Origin: Nocardia exalbida NBRC 100660 | GTDB taxonomy: Bacteria; Actinomycetota; Actinomycetes; Mycobacteriales; Mycobacteriaceae | DNA: 64,000 nucleotides | Reading direction: 5' to 3' | NCBI RefSeq assembly: GCF_000308575.1 | Contig: NZ_BAFZ01000116.1 | Location: forward strand, 57,981 to 121,980 | Shown here: positions 57,948 through 64,000 of the stretch, piece after piece | How the letters are laid out: the number at the start of each line of letters is the position of its first letter | Position numbering within the stretch: position 1 is the stretch's first letter | Made by a program: the position numbers and the translations under genes | The notes under the pieces: model-generated | Told to the model about the DNA's origin: nothing | Seen by the model: only the letters and a program-made list of their open reading frames with translations | The model's database searches: none

Positions 57948-59291
57948 TCAACCGCCGAACATCAAATGGGAAATCGTGTAGATCGCCAGTCCGGCAAGCG
58001 AACCGACGACGGTTCCGTTGATGCGGATGAATTGCAGATCCCGGCCGACCTGCAATTCGATCTTCTTGCTCGCCTCTTCGGCATCCCACCTGGCAACCGT
58101 GTCGGTGACCAGGGTGCTGATCTCACCGGCATAGTTTTCCACCAAGTAGCGCGCGCCGCGGTCGATCCAGCCGTCCACGTTTGCGCGCATGTCCGCGTCG
58201 TCGCGCAATCGCTCGCCGAGCTGCTGCACGTTCTCGGCGACCTTGCGCCGCAGCGTGCTGCGCGGATCGTCGGCGGACTCCAGGATCAGCCGCTTCGCCG
58301 CGCGCCAGGTGGCCGAGGCGAGTCCGGTGATTTCCTCCCTGCCCATGATCTGCGCCTTGATGCGCTCCGCCTTCTTGATCATGGCGTCGTCGTTCTGCAG
58401 GTCCTCGGCGAATTCCTCCAGGAACCGATTCGCGGCGAGGCGGACCTCGTGCTCCGGATCGGAGCGGATCTTCCAGGTGAACTCGACCAGTTCCCGGTAG
58501 ATCCGTTCGGAAAGCAGGATGTTGACGAATTTCGGCGCCCATTGCGGCGCGTCCCGCAGCACGATCCGATCGATCGTCTCCTGCGAGCCCAGCGCCCATT
58601 GGTGCGCGCGCTCGGCGAGCAGATCCAGCAGCGCCAGTTGCCGGTTGTCGGCGAGCAGTTCCGCGAGCACCCGCCCGATCGGCGGCCCCCACAGCGGCTC
58701 GGCGATCCGCTTGACGATGGTGTTGTCGATCACCTGCTCCACGTCCTCGTCGCGCAGCACGCCGACGACGGCCCGCAGGATCGTCGAACTCTCCTGCGCC
58801 ACGCGAGCGGCATGACCGGGATCGGCCATCCACCGCCCGACCCGCCAGGAGACCTGCGCCGAGTTCACCTTCGCCGACACCACCTCCGGCGCCAGGAAGT
58901 TCGTGCCGACGAAGCTACCGAGGCTGGCGCCGAGCTGGTCTTTCTTGCGCCGGATGATCGCCGTGTGCGGAATCGGCAGGCCGAGTGGATGACGGAACAG
59001 GGCGGTCACCGCGAACCAGTCCGCCAGCGCGCCGACCATGCCCGCCTCCGACGCGGCCCGCAGGTAGCCGACCCAGTCGCCACCCGCCCCCCGCGATTCG
59101 GTCCAGCGGCAGAACAGATAGATCACGGTGGCCAGGGCGAGCAGGCCGGTGGCGAACGCCTTCATCCGCCAGAGGTCACGACGCTTGGCCGCCTCGTCGA
59201 GTACGGCGGCTAAGCCGAAGGGCGCGGCGGCAGGCCCGGCGGGGGCGTCCGCCACCGCGGTGTTGCCGGGAGCTTTCTCCATGCCTCCCAT
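57948..59291 (-). CDS. DUF445 membrane protein
   Basis: The 447-aa protein has transmembrane segments at about 45-65 (KAFATGLLALATVIYLF), a re-entrant stretch with the DUF445 signature GMVGALADWFAVTALFRHPLG, a long cytoplasmic helical body, and a C-terminal helix (IRINGTVVGSLAGLAIYTIS). This is the YjiN/DUF445 family. ATG 59291 is used; ATG 59282 has its ribosome site too close. Rv0473 is probably its equivalent. Function unknown. Confidence 0.87.
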   Translation of the reverse strand: MGGMEKAPGNTAVADAPAGPAAAPFGLAAVLDEAAKRRDLWRMKAFATGLLALATVIYLFCRWTESRGAGGDWVGYLRAASEAGMVGALADWFAVTALFRHPLGLPIPHTAIIRRKKDQLGASLGSFVGTNFLAPEVVSAKVNSAQVSWRVGRWMADPGHAARVAQESSTILRAVVGVLRDEDVEQVIDNTIVKRIAEPLWGPPIGRVLAELLADNRQLALLDLLAERAHQWALGSQETIDRIVLRDAPQWAPKFVNILLSERIYRELVEFTWKIRSDPEHEVRLAANRFLEEFAEDLQNDDAMIKKAERIKAQIMGREEITGLASATWRAAKRLILESADDPRSTLRRKVAENVQQLGERLRDDADMRANVDGWIDRGARYLVENYAGEISTLVTDTVARWDAEEASKKIELQVGRDLQFIRINGTVVGSLAGLAIYTISHLMFGG

Positions 59292-59499
59292 TCTGCTGTG
59301 CGCGGCGAAGTAGACGAGCGGGCGAGCGCGATGAGGACACGCCGGACGCGCCCGAAGCTGTGGTTCCTACCGCATCCGGGCTCAAAAGCGCATATCACGG
59401 GTAGCGGGGACCTAAGCTGGAGCCACCGAGCCCGAACGAACGAGGGAGCCCACGCTGTCCACCGAAGACCTTGTCGATATCGACGAGCGACCGTCGGCG

Positions 59500-60183
59500 G
59501 TGCGCGGCGGCCGGATGGACGGCCGCAAGCGCCGGTGGCGGCAACACAAGATCGACCGCCGCGAGGAACTCGTCGACGGAACCCTCGCCGCGGTGCGCGC
59601 CCGCGGCAGCAACGCGGGCATGGACGAGATCGCCGCGGAGATCGGCGTCTCCAAGACCGTGCTCTACCGCTACTTCTCCGACAAGAACGACCTGGTCCAC
59701 GCGACCATGCAGCGGTTCATCGAGACCACGCTGATGCCGCGGGTGTACGGCGCGATCAGCCTGGACGCCGACGAATACCAGCTGGTGCGCTCGGCGCTCG
59801 CCGAATACGTCGGGACGGTGGACGAGGACCCGGAGGTCTACCGGTTCATCATGGGCAACGGTTCGGCCGACCAGTCCTCGCTCGCCGAGTTCGAGAAACT
59901 GTTCGCCGAAGTGGTGTGCACCGTCATCACCGAGCGCGCCGGGGAGCGGGGCGTAGCCACCGAGGGCGCCGCGCTGGCGTCGTACGTGCTGGTCGGCGGC
60001 ATTCAGCTGGCGACGCACTGGTGGACCACCAACAAGTCGCTGTCCCGCGAGGACGTGATCGACTACCTCACCATGCTGGCCTGGAGCGCCATCGAGGGCA
60101 TGGCCCGTGCGGGCGGCTCGCCCGCGACCTTCAACGCGCAGCAGCACGTGCTGCCCTCCCCCGAGGCGCCCCCGCAGGACTGA
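59500..60183 (+). CDS. TetR-family regulator
   Basis: From GTG 59500 the product has 227 aa. The TetR helix-turn-helix covers about residues 20-65 (MDEIAAEIGVSKTVLYRYFS), the rest is the ligand-binding helical domain. This start has no ribosome site. An in-frame CTG at 59455 has GAGGGAG exactly 6 nt upstream and would add 15 residues (STEDLVDIDERPSA). The regulated gene may be the UbiB-like kinase downstream. Confidence 0.88.
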   Translation: MRGGRMDGRKRRWRQHKIDRREELVDGTLAAVRARGSNAGMDEIAAEIGVSKTVLYRYFSDKNDLVHATMQRFIETTLMPRVYGAISLDADEYQLVRSALAEYVGTVDEDPEVYRFIMGNGSADQSSLAEFEKLFAEVVCTVITERAGERGVATEGAALASYVLVGGIQLATHWWTTNKSLSREDVIDYLTMLAWSAIEGMARAGGSPATFNAQQHVLPSPEAPPQD

Positions 60184-60404
60184 CTCGGGCCGTCGGCCCA
60201 GGTGCTAGCTGGACCGCTTGCTGAAGTTCACGGGCACTGTCGACTTTGCCCGAACCTTGGCTAGTCTGAACCCGAGCGGTGCGCCGAGTGCGCTGCGTCA
60301 CCGCCGGCGCCGTACTCGACGGCGGTCCGCGCGGGACACGACGGCCCGCACGCTGCCGCCTGCGCGTCCGTCGCTCCGACCGCGGCACCAACGGAGGTAC
60401 CTCG

Positions 60405-61817
60405 ATGGCGAAGCAAGTACCGACCTCTCGGCTTGCTCGTGGCACCAAGCTGGGTGCGGTGGCAGCCAGCTCGGTGCTTCGCACCCAGCGCACGCGGTTG
60501 ACCATGCGGGGCAGATCCGAGGCCGTCCGGGCGAAGATGGCCGAGGAATCCATGATCCGCACCACCGAGCAGGTGGTCATGGTGCTGGGCACCATGAAGG
60601 GCGTCGCGATGAAGCTCGGGCAGATGATGTCGGTGCTCGATCTGGACCTGGTTCCCGAGGACCACCGGGAGCGGTTCCAGAAACGCCTGGCCGTGCTGCG
60701 CAACGCGGCCCCGACGGTGTCCTTCGCGGCCATGCGCCAAGTGATCGAGGACGATTTCGGCAAGCCGCTGGACGTCGTCTTCGCCGAGTTCGACGCCGAG
60801 CCCGTCGCCGCCGCCTCGATCGGCCAGGTGTATCGGGCGCGACTACACGACGGCCGCCAGGTCGCGGTGAAGGTGCAGTACCCGGGCATCGACGCCGCGG
60901 TGCGCGCGGACCTGAAGAATCTCGCCATGTTCCGGCGCGTACTACAGTCCGCGATGCCGTGGGTGACGCCCGCGGTACTGGACGAGCTGCGGCTGAACAT
61001 GGAGGCCGAACTCGACTACCGGGCCGAGGCGGCCACCCAGTTGCAGATCGCCGAGCTCTACGCCGAGCACCCGTTCGTCATCGTGCCGCGCTCGCTGCCG
61101 GAGTTCTCCAGCACGCGGGTCCTGGTCACCGAGTACGTGCAGGGCAAGGGTTTCGACGAGATCCGGCAGCTGCCCCAGGCGGAGCGCGACCGGATCGGCG
61201 AGATCATCTACCGGTTCTACATGGGGTCGCTGTTCACCTTCAACGAGTTCTGCGGCGACCCGCATCCGGGCAACGTCCTGCTGGCCGCCGACGGGCGGGT
61301 CGGGTTCCTGGATTTCGGGCTGTTCAACCGGATGGATCCCGAGCACGTGCAGTTCGAGCTGGTCTGTCTGCGCGCCGCCGCCGAAGACCGCGCGGAAGAT
61401 CTGCGCGAGTTGATGATCCGGCGCGGCGTCATCGATTCACCGGAGGAGATCGGCGCCGAGGAGTGCCTGGAATACGTGCTCGCCGCCTCGGAATGGTGTC
61501 TGGTCGACGAGGAACTGACCATCACCCCGGAGCTGGCCAGCGGCGCCTTCCTGCTCGCGGTGGACCCGAGGGCCAGCGAGTTCACCGGCATGAAGCAGCA
61601 GAACCTGCCACCGGAACATCTCTTCTCCCGCCGCGCCGACTTCCTGACCTTCGGCATGCTCGGCCAGCTCGGCTGCACCGCGAACTGGCATCGCATCGCC
61701 CGGGAATGGCTCTACGACGAACCACCGGCCACCGAACTCGGCCGCGTCCATCACGCCTGGCTCGACGGCCGCCGGCAGGCAGCGTCGCAACGGCCGCGCA
61801 AGAAGACCACGAAGTAG
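60405..61817 (+). CDS. ABC1/UbiB-type atypical kinase
   Basis: The 470-aa protein has the UbiB/ADCK KxGQ motif (AMKLGQMMSV), AAASIGQVYRA, ATP-binding Lys in VAVKVQYPG, EAELDYRAEA, catalytic GDPHPGNVLL and DFG in FLDFGLF. In other bacteria UbiB kinases support quinone or lipid transport. No C-terminal transmembrane pair is present, and the tail is basic. GGAGG lies 7 nt before ATG 60405. Confidence 0.92.
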   Translation: MAKQVPTSRLARGTKLGAVAASSVLRTQRTRLTMRGRSEAVRAKMAEESMIRTTEQVVMVLGTMKGVAMKLGQMMSVLDLDLVPEDHRERFQKRLAVLRNAAPTVSFAAMRQVIEDDFGKPLDVVFAEFDAEPVAAASIGQVYRARLHDGRQVAVKVQYPGIDAAVRADLKNLAMFRRVLQSAMPWVTPAVLDELRLNMEAELDYRAEAATQLQIAELYAEHPFVIVPRSLPEFSSTRVLVTEYVQGKGFDEIRQLPQAERDRIGEIIYRFYMGSLFTFNEFCGDPHPGNVLLAADGRVGFLDFGLFNRMDPEHVQFELVCLRAAAEDRAEDLRELMIRRGVIDSPEEIGAEECLEYVLAASEWCLVDEELTITPELASGAFLLAVDPRASEFTGMKQQNLPPEHLFSRRADFLTFGMLGQLGCTANWHRIAREWLYDEPPATELGRVHHAWLDGRRQAASQRPRKKTTK

Positions 61818-61854
61818 CCGCCGAACGGCGGCACGACCGCAGAACGGAAGACCC

Positions 61855-63105
61855 ATGGCAGACACTCGGGAATACGACCTAGTCCTCTTCGGCGCCACCG
61901 GTTTCGTCGGCAAGCTGACCGCGGAGTACCTCACCGGGGCCGCCCCCGAATCCGCGCGGATCGCGCTGGCGGGACGGTCGCTGGACAAGCTGACCGCCGT
62001 GCGCGACGACCTCGGCCCGAAGGCCGCGAGCTGGGGCCTGGTGGTGGCCGACTCGAAAGACCAGGCCGCACTGGACCAGCTGGCGGCACGCACCAAGGTC
62101 GTGGTCACGACGGTCGGCCCGTACCTGCGCTACGGGTTGCCGCTGGTGGCGGCGTGCGCCAAGGCGGGCACCCATTACGCCGACCTCACCGGTGAGCCGC
62201 TGTTCATCCGCGAAGCCATCGACGCCTATCACGAACAGGCCGTCGCCACGGGCGCGAAAATCGTCAATTCGTGCGGCTACGACTCGATTCCGTCCGATTT
62301 GAGCGTCTACCAGCTCTACCGCCGCACGGTCGAGGACAACACCGGCGAACTCGTCGACACCACGCTGGTGGCTTCGCTCAAGGGCGGCGTCAGCGGCGGC
62401 ACCATCGATTCCGGCCGGGCCATGATGGAGGCGGTCGCCGCCGATCCGGCCAAGGGCAAGGTTCTCTCGCACCCGTACTCGCTGAGCCCGGACAAGTCGA
62501 TGGATCCCGACGTCGGCCGCCAGTCCGATCAGGCGCTGTCCCGGGCGAGTGCGGTCGACCCGAGCCTGGACGGGTGGGTGAGCACGTTCGTCATGGCCGC
62601 GCACAACACCAAGGTCGTGCGGCGCACCAACGGCCTGCTCGGCTGGGTGTACGGCAAGAACTTCCGCTACCGCGAAGTGATGAGCGCGGGAAGGTCGCGG
62701 ATGGCGCCGCTGGTCGCGGCGGGCATGGCGGGCGGCATCGTGGCGGGCTTGACCGCGGGCGCGCTGCTGTCGCGGGCCGCCGCGGGCCGCAAGCTGCTGG
62801 ACCGCGTGCTGCCCAAGCCGGGTACCGGGCCGGACGAGAAGGCGCGCAAGAGCGGCTGGTTCACCATGAAGACGTTCGCGCACACCACCTCGGGCGCGAA
62901 GTACGTGGCCACCTTCTCCGGCACCGGCGATCCCGGCTACCAGGCCACCGCGGTACTGCTCGTCCAGAGCGGCCTGTGCCTGGCGTTCGACACCGACAAC
63001 CAGCCCGAGCTCGCGGGCATCCTCACACCCGCCGCCGCGATGGGCGACGCGCTCACCGAGCGGCTGCGCGCGGCGGGCATGACCATCACCGTGGACCGCG
63101 CCTGA
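61855..63105 (+). CDS. Trans-acting enoyl reductase / saccharopine dehydrogenase-like protein
   Basis: The 416-aa protein has an N-terminal Rossmann fold (LVLFGATGFVGKLTAEYL) and the family's VVTTVGPYLRYGLPLVAACA and YADLTGEPLFIREAID. In mycobacteria such proteins (Rv2953 type) reduce enoyl intermediates of glycolipid polyketides in trans; others are of unknown function. A hydrophobic stretch (MAGGIVAGLTAGALL) may be membrane associated. 37 bp after the kinase, probably one transcript. Confidence 0.88.
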   Translation: MADTREYDLVLFGATGFVGKLTAEYLTGAAPESARIALAGRSLDKLTAVRDDLGPKAASWGLVVADSKDQAALDQLAARTKVVVTTVGPYLRYGLPLVAACAKAGTHYADLTGEPLFIREAIDAYHEQAVATGAKIVNSCGYDSIPSDLSVYQLYRRTVEDNTGELVDTTLVASLKGGVSGGTIDSGRAMMEAVAADPAKGKVLSHPYSLSPDKSMDPDVGRQSDQALSRASAVDPSLDGWVSTFVMAAHNTKVVRRTNGLLGWVYGKNFRYREVMSAGRSRMAPLVAAGMAGGIVAGLTAGALLSRAAAGRKLLDRVLPKPGTGPDEKARKSGWFTMKTFAHTTSGAKYVATFSGTGDPGYQATAVLLVQSGLCLAFDTDNQPELAGILTPAAAMGDALTERLRAAGMTITVDRA

Positions 63106-63118
63106 GAGACGCACACCG

Positions 63119-63796
63119 GTGAACCTCGCACGAAAAACGATGAACGCCCCCGCGCTCGCGGCGGTGTACGAGCGAGCCTGGCGGCCGACGCTGTTCTATC
63201 TCGCCAGCGGGCGGACGACCGAGGCGGACCGGCGTGACGCGGTCGCCACCCTGCGGCTCGGCGGCGCACAGAAGGTGCTCGACATCGCCTGCGGGCCAGG
63301 CAATTTCACCCGATATCTGAGCGAGGCGCTGTCCGGCGACGGCTACGCGATCGGCTTGGACTACTCCGAGCCGATGCTGGCGCGCGCCGTCGCCGACAAC
63401 GCCGGACCGCGCGTCGGATATCTGCGCGGCGACGCGCGCACACTCCCGTTCGCGGACGGCACCTTCGACGCCGTCTGCTGTTTCGGCGCGCTCTACCTCA
63501 TTCCCGACCCGCTCGTCGCCGCCCGCGAGATGATTCGCGTCCTCGCCCCCGGTGGCCGCATCGCGATCACCACCAGCCATCGGGCCGCCAACCCCATCGG
63601 CGAGGTGAGCCGCGTGGTCGGCGGTCTGAGCGGTCTGCGGGTATTCGGCACGCGGACTTTCCCGACCCTCTTCGCCGAACAGGGCTTGGTGGAGATCGAC
63701 CAGCGGGTCCATCGCCTGCTCCAGTACGTCAGCGCGACGAAACCCGCTCAGCCGCTGGAGACAGCGTTCGGCGGGCACGGGCTCGATCGCCGGTGA
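63119..63796 (+). CDS. SAM-dependent methyltransferase
   Basis: The 225-aa class I methyltransferase has motif I VLDIACGPGNFTRYL, motif II IGLDYSEPMLARA, motif III RGDARTLPFADGTFDAVCC, and LAPGGRIAITT. This Ubi/menaquinone-methylase-like form often methylates lipids or small molecules. GTG 63119 is 13 bp after the preceding stop, so the two are probably cotranscribed. Confidence 0.9.
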   Translation: MNLARKTMNAPALAAVYERAWRPTLFYLASGRTTEADRRDAVATLRLGGAQKVLDIACGPGNFTRYLSEALSGDGYAIGLDYSEPMLARAVADNAGPRVGYLRGDARTLPFADGTFDAVCCFGALYLIPDPLVAAREMIRVLAPGGRIAITTSHRAANPIGEVSRVVGGLSGLRVFGTRTFPTLFAEQGLVEIDQRVHRLLQYVSATKPAQPLETAFGGHGLDRR

Positions 63797-64000
63797 CCGT
63801 CCGGATCACGAACCCGAGTTCGTCCACGGTCTGATCGGCGTCGCCCTCGCTCGCGCCGACCGCAAACCGGCCACGACCCCGGCGGGCAGCCCTCTCCAGT
63901 TCGCGGGCGGCCAGCGCGTCGCACGGCTTCCGCCGCCCAAAGCGCTTTGCCGCCGGGAAGTAGTGGTAGCGGAGCCGGTGGGGATCATCTCCGGTTCCCC
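63729..64000 (-). CDS. Possible C-terminal part of a minus-strand gene entering from the right edge
   Basis: A minus-strand frame runs from the right edge to TGA 63731-63729 with typical GC3 and protein-like sequence (DDPHRLRYHYFPAAKRFGRR, then DADQTVDELGFVIRTVTG). It overlaps the end of the methyltransferase by 68 bp tail-to-tail. The family is not recognised. The upper part (63800-64000) is the more convincing; a shadow frame is not excluded. Confidence 0.35.
   Translation of the reverse strand, partial: GTGDDPHRLRYHYFPAAKRFGRRKPCDALAARELERAARRGRGRFAVGASEGDADQTVDELGFVIRTVTGDRARARRTLSPAAERVSSR

Noticed and set aside
1..64000. CRISPR arrays, insertion sequences, integrases, prophage genes, tRNA and rRNA genes
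   Set aside because: No regularly spaced repeats, transposase or integrase motifs (DDE, tyrosine recombinase) or tRNA-like CCA/T-loop segments were seen by reading. Short ncRNAs cannot be excluded without a covariance search.

Overview
This 64 kb window is high-GC chromosomal DNA of a mycolate-type actinobacterium of the Mycobacteriales, most probably Nocardia or a close relative. This rests on very high third-position GC, on markers such as mshA, hbhA, senX3-regX3, an lprQ-type L,D-transpeptidase and DUF2505/DUF2516/DUF445 proteins, and on a gene order that, from memory, runs like M. tuberculosis Rv0529 down to about Rv0472 in reverse. A Rex repressor fused to the heme operon, which M. tuberculosis lacks to my knowledge, and several extra small secreted proteins fit Nocardia better. 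I see no rRNA, tRNA, CRISPR array, insertion sequence or prophage.

Layout. 1-2.8 kb: an exported protein cut by the left edge, a membrane-anchored Cys-rich protein, a gene-poor stretch with decayed coding sequence, and a small secreted protein. 2.8-9.5 kb (minus): an operon hemL, histidine phosphatase, resA, an 84-aa unknown, ccdA, resB, ccsB, linking tetrapyrrole precursor synthesis to system II cytochrome c maturation. 9.7-12.4 kb: small secreted and membrane proteins. 12.4-21.6 kb (minus): hemB, a plus-strand unknown/Sel1/basic-protein island (13.5-16.1 kb), and the rex-hemA-hemC-hemD operon behind a Rex operator, with a glutaredoxin upstream. 21.7-31.4 kb: HAD phosphatase, acyltransferase, epimerase, bS22-like peptide, BldC-type regulator, proC, thioesterase, sugar isomerase-like protein, an Rv0497-like membrane protein and Ppx/GppA. 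31.4-34.9 kb: a Cys-rich protein, a secreted protein and SenX3-RegX3. 34.9-40.1 kb: HxlR/F420-dependent oxidoreductase pair, an ECF42-type sigma factor with its DGPF partner, and a secreted CocE-like hydrolase. 40.2-48.7 kb: gpmA, ROK kinase, YbjN protein, mshA, hydrolase, SDR, mscL, L,D-transpeptidase, murB. 48.9-64 kb: two DUF2505 paralogues, methyltransferase, AbiEi-like protein, DUF2993 protein, deoC, GNAT, a VapC remnant, purU, hydrolase, DUF2516, the XRE regulator-hbhA operon, DUF445, TetR, an ABC1/UbiB kinase, a trans-acting enoyl reductase and a methyltransferase.

Functionally the window is dominated by heme synthesis and export for cytochrome c, envelope building, and phosphate and redox signalling. 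The least expected structure lies between genes: two tiny ORFs that join rex to hemA and hemC to hemD through ATGA overlaps at both ends, a coupled 84-aa ORF inside the cytochrome c operon, a repeated leaderless promoter pattern (TANNNT, about 8 nt, start codon), and candidate operators for Rex, RegX3, an ECF42 sigma factor, the XRE regulator and a TetR-like repressor.
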